Positions 25,950 through 34,256 of a DNA stretch of 64,000 nt are shown here, in pieces (position 1 is the first letter of the stretch; every line of letters begins with the position of its first letter). The DNA is taken from contig NZ_FQWT01000001.1 in the NCBI RefSeq assembly GCF_900129755.1, positions 248,001 to 312,000 on the forward strand, in the 5' to 3' direction. Origin of the DNA: Chryseobacterium oranimense (GTDB taxonomy: Bacteria; Bacteroidota; Bacteroidia; Flavobacteriales; Weeksellaceae). The notes below the pieces were generated by a model. It was given only the letters and a program-made list of their open reading frames with translations, was not told the origin of the DNA and searched no databases. The position numbers and the translations under genes were made by a program.

Positions 25950-26546
25950 ATGAGCACATTATTAAAAGCCGTATTTTTTGCAGGAGCCTTATTGTTCTCA
26001 GCAAATGTAATGAGTAAGGACAGAGATTTTTCCCTTTCCTTTGGAAACGTACAAGCCAAAACGTTAAGCTTTGAGCTTTCTAATGCCAAGAATGTATCCG
26101 TTTTTGTTTATAACAGTGCCCATGACGAGTTATTTTCCGAAATTCTTGCCAATGGTGACCATGTGACAAAGACCTATGATCTTCAGAGTTTTGAGCCGGG
26201 AACCTATTATCTGGTAGCAGAATCGGAAGTGAAGATAGAAAAATACAGAATAAAAATCACTGACGGAAATGAAATGGAGGTTGAAAAAACGCCTGTAAGC
26301 GCAATCAACAAACCTGAATATTCTGTTTCCGGGCATATGGCAAAGCTGCGTATGTCTGATGTGAAAGGGCCTGTAAGCATTTCAGTATATGATCTTTCCA
26401 ACACGACTTATTATACTTCAAACAAAGAATATGCTGATGGAAAAGTGGATATTACTTTTGATCTGGACCCAAAAACAGCCGATCAGTATATCATCCGCGT
26501 TGAAGAAAAAGGGAATGTTTTTAATAAAATAATTTCTCTAAAATAA
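25950..26546 (+). CDS. Secreted beta-sandwich protein of unknown function
   Basis: This 198-residue protein has a signal peptide (cleavage near ANVMS-KD). Two repeated beta-rich halves follow, each shaped like the Ig-like domains found in Bacteroidetes surface proteins. Phrases such as VSVFVYNSAHDELFSE, FEPGTYYLVAES and VSISVYDLSNTTYYTS resemble type IX sorting domains, but the terminal motif is missing, so export beyond the periplasm is not shown. It stands alone, with a promoter element before it and a strong terminator after it. I do not recognise a function. Confidence 0.65.
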   Translation: MSTLLKAVFFAGALLFSANVMSKDRDFSLSFGNVQAKTLSFELSNAKNVSVFVYNSAHDELFSEILANGDHVTKTYDLQSFEPGTYYLVAESEVKIEKYRIKITDGNEMEVEKTPVSAINKPEYSVSGHMAKLRMSDVKGPVSISVYDLSNTTYYTSNKEYADGKVDITFDLDPKTADQYIIRVEEKGNVFNKIISLK

Positions 26547-26625
26547 ATTCGCATTTTCAGACTAATTATATACCCATTCCGGATTATACGGAATAAAATT
26601 TTTCACGTACAGTTTAGTTTCTTTT

Positions 26626-26671
26626 ATGAGGCAGCTTTTCTTTTTTAATCACGGAAAAAGAGCTGCCTCAT
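26626..26671. terminator. Terminator between secreted protein and GH67 genes
   Basis: ATGAGGCAGCT (26626-26636) and AGCTGCCTCAT (26661-26671) form a perfect 11-bp stem, with a partly paired A/T stretch inside, followed by TTTTTT on the plus strand. It lies just 3 bases past the minus-strand GH67 stop and may serve both convergent units. Confidence 0.8.
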
Positions 26672-26674
26672 TTT

Positions 26675-28708
26675 TTAATTGTGATGCCCCATATTCAATT
26701 TAATCTTCTTCAGATCTTCCAGTTCATGAACAGGGCGTTCAATGTCATAAGGGATCGGCTTTCTGGAAAAAGTCTGGAAGTACAGCAGGCAGGCATCTTT
26801 CCACCATACCGCATCCCTGGACTGGATTCTGAGCTTTGACTGAACATCGGTAAATCTCTGTTCATCTATATAAGGTTCCATCCTATCCCATGTTTTCTTA
26901 TAATCCCTAACCTTTTTCACTCCGGAATCATAAGTATAACACAGTTCATCCCACAGCGTTTTTCCGTCTTTCATTGTATAATCCCATGGAACATGGTGAA
27001 ACCAGAGAATAAGATTTTCCGGGCAGGTTGAGATATTCCCGTATCTTTCATTCAATGGTGGAAAATACTGTGAAACAGCGTTGCTTCCTGTTTTTGTTCT
27101 GTTGAAACCCACTCCCTGGGCATCAGCCTGATGATAATAGACAGGCGACCAGTCCGGTCTTCCGCCTTTGTAATCTCCCCATGGTTCAGGGCCGTAATGA
27201 TGTCCTCCCGCAAAGATATGGTGCAATCCTAAAGGCATCATATAATCCACAGCGGTTTCTCTGGAAGAAAGCATGATCTCCTTTACCGGATTCAGAAAGT
27301 TCTTATCATCTGTGAAGGTCATTTTAATCCATTCATCGGCAATCTGCTCTGAACTCAGCTGATGGTTCCATGATAATCTCCCGAATGCATACCAGTTGGC
27401 CTGAGCAAAATGATGTCCCGTCCAGTTGGTATCTTCCCCGATATTGGCAACGGCTGAAATAGCCGAAATTTTTGCGGGTCTTAAAGTACCGTCTGTTATT
27501 TTAGCAATTGTGGATCCCTGACCGTCAGAATAAGTATCGCTTTCCAATGTTTCTTTGAATAGAGGAGCCAGAAAAACCAGATGATTTGAAAAGCCCAGAT
27601 ATTCCTGGGTGATCTGAAATTCTACCATTTCAGAAGTTTTTCTTAATGCTCCGAAAAGTGGATTAAAAGCTTCACGGGGCTGGAAATCAACAGGTCCGTT
27701 TTTGATCTGAATAATCACGTTATCCCTGAATTTACCATCCAGAGGAACAAATTCCAGATAAGCCTGTTTAGCTCTATCATCTTTGCTCGGACTGTAGACA
27801 AAGGCTCTCCACATGACGATCCCGTTGTAAGGTTTCAGGGCATCGGCCATCATATTGGCTCCGTCCGCATGGGTTCTTCCATAATCCTGAGGTCCGGGCT
27901 GCCCTTCTGAATTGGCTTTCACCAAAAATCCACCAAAATCGGGAATCAGTTTGTAAATTTCAGCAGCTTTATCCTTCCACCATTTTTGTACGTCTTTACT
28001 CAGCGGATCTGAATTTTGTAACCCGCCCAGCACTTTAGGTGAAGAAAAATTCACGGAAAGATATACTTTAATGCCATAAGGCCTGAAAATATCGGCCAAA
28101 ACCTTTACTTTTTTAAGATAATCTTCCCTAAGCATATTGGGTGATGCGTTCACATTATTCAAAACAACGGAATTGATTCCTACAGAGGCATTCGCTCTTG
28201 CATACTCTTCATAACGCGGAGAAATTTTTCCGGGCAGATCTTCCCATTTCCAAAGGGATCTTCCGGCGTATCCTCTTTCAATGCTTCCGTCCAGATTATC
28301 CCAATGATTCAGAATCCTTACATCATATGAAGGTTTTTCAATGGTGTTTAAGTGAGACAGGTCGACCTTTGTCTGCTGTAATCGCAAAATATGATAGACT
28401 CCATACAGTAGTCCTATTTCTTTGCCCGCAGAAATAACAATTTTTTCAGGGGTGGAAACTATCCTGTAACCGTCTTTCAGATTTTTCTCTTTGTTTTCTG
28501 TACGAAGTTCCACCGCCTGTCCCTGCCAGTGGCCGCTCAGCTCTTTTCTGGCAATGTTCAGCGTGGGACTGTTCCCTTTGGAAATAATTTTATCTGCCGA
28601 TATTCCGTTTTTGGCAGGAAAACGGAGCCATAGCTGACTTCCATCCTCCGCGAAGGCCATCAACGGAATGATCAGAAAAAATAGAATGTTAAGTCTCAGA
28701 TACCGCAT
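26675..28708 (-). CDS. GH67 alpha-glucuronidase
   Basis: This 677-residue protein has a signal peptide (cleavage near MAFAED) and the typical GH67 three-domain length. Catalytic residues are visible: the general acid Glu in KANSEGQPGP, and the Asp/Glu pair in LDGKFRDN and DFQPREAF. GH67 enzymes remove 4-O-methylglucuronic acid from the non-reducing end of xylo-oligosaccharides, so it acts after the endo-xylanase, probably in the periplasm. It is the last gene of the operon that starts with GH127 at 36632. A second, unrelated alpha-glucuronidase (GH115) is encoded at 55360. Confidence 0.95.
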   Translation of the reverse strand: MRYLRLNILFFLIIPLMAFAEDGSQLWLRFPAKNGISADKIISKGNSPTLNIARKELSGHWQGQAVELRTENKEKNLKDGYRIVSTPEKIVISAGKEIGLLYGVYHILRLQQTKVDLSHLNTIEKPSYDVRILNHWDNLDGSIERGYAGRSLWKWEDLPGKISPRYEEYARANASVGINSVVLNNVNASPNMLREDYLKKVKVLADIFRPYGIKVYLSVNFSSPKVLGGLQNSDPLSKDVQKWWKDKAAEIYKLIPDFGGFLVKANSEGQPGPQDYGRTHADGANMMADALKPYNGIVMWRAFVYSPSKDDRAKQAYLEFVPLDGKFRDNVIIQIKNGPVDFQPREAFNPLFGALRKTSEMVEFQITQEYLGFSNHLVFLAPLFKETLESDTYSDGQGSTIAKITDGTLRPAKISAISAVANIGEDTNWTGHHFAQANWYAFGRLSWNHQLSSEQIADEWIKMTFTDDKNFLNPVKEIMLSSRETAVDYMMPLGLHHIFAGGHHYGPEPWGDYKGGRPDWSPVYYHQADAQGVGFNRTKTGSNAVSQYFPPLNERYGNISTCPENLILWFHHVPWDYTMKDGKTLWDELCYTYDSGVKKVRDYKKTWDRMEPYIDEQRFTDVQSKLRIQSRDAVWWKDACLLYFQTFSRKPIPYDIERPVHELEDLKKIKLNMGHHN

Positions 28709-28735
28709 TGAAAAATTTTAAATTATTAAAGATGA

Positions 28736-29710
28736 CTATGACTGGTCTTCCAGACCTTCAATCGTTTTGATTTTCCCTTCCTGATCGTATTCCAGTTCAA
28801 TAACTTTCATACTTCTCAGCCATGTTTTACCACCACTCGGAACAGAATCATGGAAAAACAGATACCATTTCCCTTTGAATTCCACAATACTATGATGGGT
28901 AGTCCATCCTACCACCGGAGTAAGAATTTCTCCCTGAAAAGTAAACGGACCGTAAGGATTATTTCCGGTTGCATAGCAAATCAGATGGGTATCTCCTGTA
29001 GAGTAAGAGAAATAATATTTACCATTATATCGATGCATCCATGACGCTTCAAAAAAGCGGTGCTTATCACCATGAAGCAATGGTTTTCCGTTTTCATCGA
29101 TGATGACAACGTCTTTAGGAGCTTCAGCAAACTGAAGCATATCATCGCTTAGCAAAGCTACCTTTGAATGGATTGCGGGTTCATCATTTTCTGGAATTAC
29201 AGCAGATTCAAGCGCTTTATTATCTCTGTAACGCTGTAATTGTCCGCCCCAGATCCCTCCGAAGTACATATAATATTTCCCGTTATCTTCAAAAATGCAG
29301 GGATCGATGCTGTAACTTCCCATCATCGGATGTTTTTCAGGGATAAAAGGCCCGTAAGGTTTATCACTTACGGCAACACCGATTCTGAAAATGTCATTCT
29401 GATCTTTCAGGGGAAAGTACATATAATACTTTCCGTCTTTAAAGGCTACATCGCAATCCCAAAGCTGTCTTCCCGCCCATGGAATATCTTTTACCGAAAG
29501 GACTACGCCATGATCTTTAATTTCTCCACTGTCCACATCATCCATTGAGAAAACATGGTAATCATTCATGTCAAAGTGATCCCCGTTATCGTTTTCTTCA
29601 ATTCCGCTTTCGCGGTCGTGGGATGGATAGATATAGATTTTATCTTCAAAAACGTGAACGGAAGGATCTGCCATATAATCTTCCGGGAATAAATATTTTG
29701 ATTTTTTCAT
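28736..29710 (-). CDS. Intracellular GH43 beta-xylosidase/arabinofuranosidase
   Basis: This 324-residue five-bladed propeller has the GH43 catalytic triad: base Asp in YMADPSVHV, pKa-modulating Asp in YSIDPCIF, and acid Glu in FFEASWMHR. There is no signal peptide, so it should act in the cytoplasm on xylo-oligosaccharides brought in by the GPH transporter of the same operon. Length and motifs suit the xylosidase or exo-arabinofuranosidase subfamilies. It lies 21 bp after the GH10 xylanase and 27 bp before GH67. Confidence 0.9.
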   Translation of the reverse strand: MKKSKYLFPEDYMADPSVHVFEDKIYIYPSHDRESGIEENDNGDHFDMNDYHVFSMDDVDSGEIKDHGVVLSVKDIPWAGRQLWDCDVAFKDGKYYMYFPLKDQNDIFRIGVAVSDKPYGPFIPEKHPMMGSYSIDPCIFEDNGKYYMYFGGIWGGQLQRYRDNKALESAVIPENDEPAIHSKVALLSDDMLQFAEAPKDVVIIDENGKPLLHGDKHRFFEASWMHRYNGKYYFSYSTGDTHLICYATGNNPYGPFTFQGEILTPVVGWTTHHSIVEFKGKWYLFFHDSVPSGGKTWLRSMKVIELEYDQEGKIKTIEGLEDQS

Positions 29711-29731
29711 TAAGTAAAAATTCTATTGATT

Positions 29732-30841
29732 TTAATTTTTCTCTGCCAGTTTTATTATTTTTTGTACCACAGGTTTTTCCTGGTCTTTCCTGTCAAAAAG
29801 TAACGGGTAATCTGTTCTTCCTTTTACCGGGAAATCGTTTTTCCAGGATTGTTTGTCGGTAACTCCCCATAAGGTTACTCTTCTTATTTTATCTTTATGC
29901 TTTAAAAACAAGCCAAAGAAATCGAGATAACGTTTTTCCCATTTCGCTTCTACTTCTTTGGGAAGTCCTTTGGTGTAAGGATTCATTTCTTTCTGATAGG
30001 CAACCGTATCCGAAACATTGGCGGAACTTCCCCACGGAGAAGGCAGCGCACTTATTTCCAGTTCTGTTATATTGACTTTAACACCAGCATTGGAATAATT
30101 TACAATTGCTTTTTCATACTCATCTATAGAAGGGTTATCCATTCCGACATGGGACTGCATTCCCACCCCATCAATACGGATTCCTCTTGATTTAAGTTTT
30201 TCAACCATTGTAATGACTGCTTTTACCTTTTCAGGATACCATTCATTATAATCGTTATAATATAGTTCTGCATTGGGATCGGCCTCCTGTGCATACTGAA
30301 ATGCCAAAGGAATAAAATCTTCACCTAGGATTTCGTAAAACTTACTTTTTCTGTAGGTTCCGTCTTCAAGTATGGCTTCATTCACCACATCCCATCCTTT
30401 TACTTTTCCTTTGTAACGGGAAACTACGGTTGTAATGTGGTTTTTCATACGCTGTTTCAACACTTCCGGAGAAACATCCTTTCCATTTTTATCTAAAAAA
30501 AACCATTTTGGAAGCTGGGAATGCCAGATTAACGTATGCCCGATGATGAACATATTATTTTTCAGCCCGAAATCAACAAATTTATCGGCATCATCAAAGA
30601 AGAACTTTCCTTCCTGAGGCTGCAGGAACATAGATTTCATACAGTTTTCAGCGACAACAGAGCTGAATTGTTTTTTGATAATCGCTGCTGCCCTCTGATC
30701 TGTCCCGTCAATCTGGGGAAGGCTCATGGCAGTTCCTATGTAGAATTTATCCTGAAATGCTTTTTTTAAAGTACTGTCAGACTTCTGTGCCGACAGACCG
30801 GACGCGGTAATGGCCGCCAAACCAATTAAAATACGTTTCAT
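29732..30841 (-). CDS. GH10 endo-beta-1,4-xylanase
   Basis: This 369-residue secreted protein has a signal peptide starting MKRILIGLAAITASGLSAQ. The frame is open upstream to 30937, but that would run into the transporter gene, so the ATG at 30841 is preferred. The GH10 acid/base Glu is in WDVVNEAI and the nucleophile Glu is in VNITELEIS. The WHSQLPKWFF and HTLIWH motifs are typical. It cleaves the xylan main chain to give xylo-oligosaccharides, in the periplasm or at the surface. No carbohydrate-binding module is attached. Confidence 0.95.
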   Translation of the reverse strand: MKRILIGLAAITASGLSAQKSDSTLKKAFQDKFYIGTAMSLPQIDGTDQRAAAIIKKQFSSVVAENCMKSMFLQPQEGKFFFDDADKFVDFGLKNNMFIIGHTLIWHSQLPKWFFLDKNGKDVSPEVLKQRMKNHITTVVSRYKGKVKGWDVVNEAILEDGTYRKSKFYEILGEDFIPLAFQYAQEADPNAELYYNDYNEWYPEKVKAVITMVEKLKSRGIRIDGVGMQSHVGMDNPSIDEYEKAIVNYSNAGVKVNITELEISALPSPWGSSANVSDTVAYQKEMNPYTKGLPKEVEAKWEKRYLDFFGLFLKHKDKIRRVTLWGVTDKQSWKNDFPVKGRTDYPLLFDRKDQEKPVVQKIIKLAEKN

Positions 30842-30851
30842 ATTAATCTTT

Positions 30852-32297
30852 TTATTTTCTTCTTTCAGCCAGATCTTTTTCAATCTGAACTTCCATTTTT
30901 TTATTGATTTTGTAGAATAAAAGCAGTCCGCAGGCAATGAAAAACGGAATGGACGGGAAGATGCTCACAAGCATTTTCGCTCCTGCCGCCACTGTTTCAG
31001 GCTGAATCACCTGCTCACTTCCATGTACTGAAATGTATCCGTATTTTCCTATAATTAAAGCTACCAGAGAGCTTCCAATGCTAAGACCTACCTTCAGTCC
31101 TACCATCATGGCAGAGAAAATAATAGCCGTTGCCCTGCGGTTGTTCTTCCATTCCGAATAGTCGGCAACATCAGCAATCATGGCCCACAAAAGCGGCGTA
31201 CTGATTCCGTAAAAGAATCCGTGTAGAATCTGAGACAGGAACATAATTCCCACTGCTTTCGGAGGATAGAATATAAAAGCGAGGATAAACAATGTAGAAA
31301 TGAATAATGAAGCAATAAAAGTATCTCTTTTTCCAAACCGGTCTGCCAGTTTTTTAGAGAAGGTAATGCCGAGGATCATCATCACAATTCCTCCCGCATT
31401 AAACAATCCGAATCCTGCAGACTTTGGGTCTTCCCCAAAGAAATTCATCCCTGCAGAATTAAAAAATGCTGTAATTGGCGAAATAAAACTTTTGAGTGCA
31501 TTTTCATCCACATAGTTGTTGAAATAATATACATACGATCCTCCTTTCATAGCCAGTGTGATGAATATAAATGCGGTCACGGTAAGCATAATAATCCACG
31601 GTCTGTTCTGGAATAAATCTTTTAAATCTTCTTTCAGACTTGATTTCTGCTCCGGCTTGGGAATGATTCTTTCTTTGGTGGTAAAAAAGGTGATCAGTAA
31701 CATTACAGATCCGATTACAGCCAGCCATGTCATAACGGTCTCAATTCCCTGAGCTTTATCTCCGTGTCCTACATATAGAATGATAGGAAGCATAAATACC
31801 TGTACAAAGAACTGTGCAAACATCACAGCCACAAAACGGTACGAAGAAATACTGTTCCTTTCCCCCATATCTCCTGTAATAACACCGCTTAATGCAGCAT
31901 ATGGCAAATTATTGGAAGCATATAATAACAATAATAATGAATAGGTAACCGCAGCATAGATCATTTTACCCTGATAGGAAAAGTGAGGCGTGCTGAAAGC
32001 TAATAGTGCTGCAATACCAAGCGGTACAGCGGTAAATAAAATCCATGGACGGAATTTTCCCCATCGTGAGCTTGTACGGTCCGCCAGCGCTCCGATAAGC
32101 GGGTTAAAGCCAAACCCGGCAATTAAACCTACGGTAAGGGTGATCACAGAGGCATCTTCTGCCTTGAGTCCGTAAATATCTGTATAAAAATAAGTCAGAT
32201 AGGTTACTAAGGTCTGAAAAACAAGGTTGGCTGCCAGATCTCCCAAGCTATACCCTACTTTTTCTATTACCGATATCTTTTGCGGTTGATTATCCAT
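30852..32297 (-). CDS. GPH-family xylo-oligosaccharide/pentoside symporter
   Basis: This 481-residue protein has twelve predicted membrane helices and the glycoside-pentoside-hexuronide family features: EKVGYSLGDLAANLVFQ near the start, GALADRTSSRWGKFRPW in the first cytoplasmic loop, and KKLADRFGKRDTF in the central loop. It should bring xylosides or short xylo-oligosaccharides into the cytoplasm with a cation. It sits between the esterase and the xylanase gene in the GH127-GH67 operon, which supports that substrate, and the cytoplasmic GH43 would act on what it imports. Confidence 0.88.
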   Translation of the reverse strand: MDNQPQKISVIEKVGYSLGDLAANLVFQTLVTYLTYFYTDIYGLKAEDASVITLTVGLIAGFGFNPLIGALADRTSSRWGKFRPWILFTAVPLGIAALLAFSTPHFSYQGKMIYAAVTYSLLLLLYASNNLPYAALSGVITGDMGERNSISSYRFVAVMFAQFFVQVFMLPIILYVGHGDKAQGIETVMTWLAVIGSVMLLITFFTTKERIIPKPEQKSSLKEDLKDLFQNRPWIIMLTVTAFIFITLAMKGGSYVYYFNNYVDENALKSFISPITAFFNSAGMNFFGEDPKSAGFGLFNAGGIVMMILGITFSKKLADRFGKRDTFIASLFISTLFILAFIFYPPKAVGIMFLSQILHGFFYGISTPLLWAMIADVADYSEWKNNRRATAIIFSAMMVGLKVGLSIGSSLVALIIGKYGYISVHGSEQVIQPETVAAGAKMLVSIFPSIPFFIACGLLLFYKINKKMEVQIEKDLAERRK

Positions 32298-32325
32298 TGA
32301 TTTTGATGAGATTTTCTATGTTAAA

Positions 32326-34230
32326 TTAATTTTTTTCTGTTGTAAAAGGTGAAGCAGGAAGCCCGCTTTTGTTTTTAAGATTGCCGTCCGGATTATCTGC
32401 CCAGTCGTAGCGCACATTGACAGGGTTTGTGACCTGATCATTCCATACCATGACTTTATTTCCTTTTGCTTCTGCTTTTGCCCATTGATAGCTGCCGTCT
32501 TTCTGCTGTATGGCAAAACCTTTCAGTTCTCCCTGTATTAGATCGTCTGTTCCGGGTTTAAAGGATAAAATAATGGTATTGCCTTCTGTTTTCATCGACT
32601 GATAAACGGGTCCGTCAGCTATGATTTTTTTGCCTTCCCCGATTTTCAGGGCCTGTAAAGCAAGCCTGTCACCTACTGCTTTTTTATTGAGCGGATGAAT
32701 ATCGTTCCATTCTCCTACATCAATCGTTACAGCAAGTCCTGAATATGGAACATTCAGGGAAACCTGTCTCTGCTGTTCTCTCAACTCAGCCCAGTTGCTT
32801 TCAATCGGTTCATCTTTTTTCTCCATAAAATTGGCCAGCTGTACAATGAAGAACGGCAAATCGTTCTTATTCCATTTTGAACGCCAGTCTGAGATCATGG
32901 TTGAAAGCAAATCTCCGTATTCTTTTGGTTTTCCGGTATTGCTTTCGCCCTGGTACCAGATAAATCCTTTGATTTTATAATTGATCAGCGGATTAATCAT
33001 CGCATTATAAAGCCCTACCGGTTTCCAGCGGATAAATGTCTGTCCGGGAGCCATTTTTTCCATTTTTGCTCCTATCTTATATTTCCACTCGCCTTTAAGG
33101 TCTGTTTTTTGTCCGTCAATTTCCAAGTAATACGGTTTATCAGCAATAAACTGTCCTTTTCCACTGCCATTGATCACTCTTACCGTAATGATATTTTTTC
33201 CTTCTTTTAAAACGCCTTTGGGAATGTCGTACCAGCGTGGCGGATATTCATAGGTTACATTTCCCACTTTGATTCCGTTGATGTAAGTAATATCGGCATC
33301 TTTTATTCTTCCCAGATTGAGAAATGCTGTTTTCTGGTCTGCTCCTTTTGGCAAGATAATTTCTTTACGAAACCATACCGACCCGTCAAACGGACCTTCC
33401 TGATCTTCCCATGATCCAGGCAGCATTATGGTTTTCCATCCAGCATCATTTCCGTTATTTTTTTCCCAGTGCTGATTGAACCCAATGTCACTCTGATCCA
33501 GCTCTGCATACCATGCTTTGCTCAGTGATCTTTCCTGGGATTCTGTAGATTGTATCAGATCATCATTTTTCCATTTTTCTGCTTCAGCAAGGTATTCTGG
33601 GTATTTTTTCAGTGATTTTTCATCCATCCAGGCCTGAACCGGAGAGCCTCCCAGACTGGTATGAATAATTCCTACCGGAACTTTATTTTTTTCATTCAGT
33701 TCTTTGGCAAAGAAATAGGCAACCCCAGAAAAATCAAGTATCGTCTGAGGATTTGTACTTTCCCATTTCCCGCCGTCAAGATCATTTTGCGGAGCTTTAA
33801 AATTGTATTTCTGTGGAACTGTAAAGAATCTTATATTCTGATTATTGGCATTTTTAATTTCATTTTCATACAGAGGTGTCAGTCTGCGCATCGGAAGCTC
33901 CATATTAGATTGTCCTGAAGCCAGCCATACATCACCAATAAGAATATCTTTAAGGGTGATCTCATTAATCGTCATGGTATATGGGCCTCCGGCTTTAAGC
34001 TTTGGAAGCATAAGAGACCAGTTTCCACTTTGGTCAGCAGTGGCATTATATGTTTTATTGATAAACTTAACAGTAATTTTTTCTCCTGCATCCGCATATC
34101 CCCAGATTTTAAGATCCTGATTCCTCTGAAGGATCATTCCGTCTGAAACCAAAGCAGGCAGCCTTACTTTTGCATCAAAACTGCAAATGGCTGCAAGAAA
34201 AAATAACAAGTATAGGATTCTGTTTTTCAT
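32326..34230 (-). CDS. CE20-like/sialate O-acetylesterase family carbohydrate esterase
   Basis: This 634-residue secreted protein has an SGNH-type esterase core with the Ser block IWLASGQSNMELPM-type motif (VWLASGQSNME), the GFIWYQGESN block and the C-terminal Asp/His pair in DVGEWNDIHPLNKKAVG. A GH2-like jelly-roll domain is inserted at about residues 240-380 (VWFRKEI, NLGRIKDADITYING). Proteins of this form are annotated as sialate O-acetylesterases. In xylan loci they act as acetyl-xylan esterases, now grouped as CE20, which is the more likely role here. It is the second gene of the operon, 26 bp after GH127. Confidence 0.85.
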   Translation of the reverse strand: MKNRILYLLFFLAAICSFDAKVRLPALVSDGMILQRNQDLKIWGYADAGEKITVKFINKTYNATADQSGNWSLMLPKLKAGGPYTMTINEITLKDILIGDVWLASGQSNMELPMRRLTPLYENEIKNANNQNIRFFTVPQKYNFKAPQNDLDGGKWESTNPQTILDFSGVAYFFAKELNEKNKVPVGIIHTSLGGSPVQAWMDEKSLKKYPEYLAEAEKWKNDDLIQSTESQERSLSKAWYAELDQSDIGFNQHWEKNNGNDAGWKTIMLPGSWEDQEGPFDGSVWFRKEIILPKGADQKTAFLNLGRIKDADITYINGIKVGNVTYEYPPRWYDIPKGVLKEGKNIITVRVINGSGKGQFIADKPYYLEIDGQKTDLKGEWKYKIGAKMEKMAPGQTFIRWKPVGLYNAMINPLINYKIKGFIWYQGESNTGKPKEYGDLLSTMISDWRSKWNKNDLPFFIVQLANFMEKKDEPIESNWAELREQQRQVSLNVPYSGLAVTIDVGEWNDIHPLNKKAVGDRLALQALKIGEGKKIIADGPVYQSMKTEGNTIILSFKPGTDDLIQGELKGFAIQQKDGSYQWAKAEAKGNKVMVWNDQVTNPVNVRYDWADNPDGNLKNKSGLPASPFTTEKN

Positions 34231-34256
34231 GGAAAAAATCTGTTTTAATTCTGTAT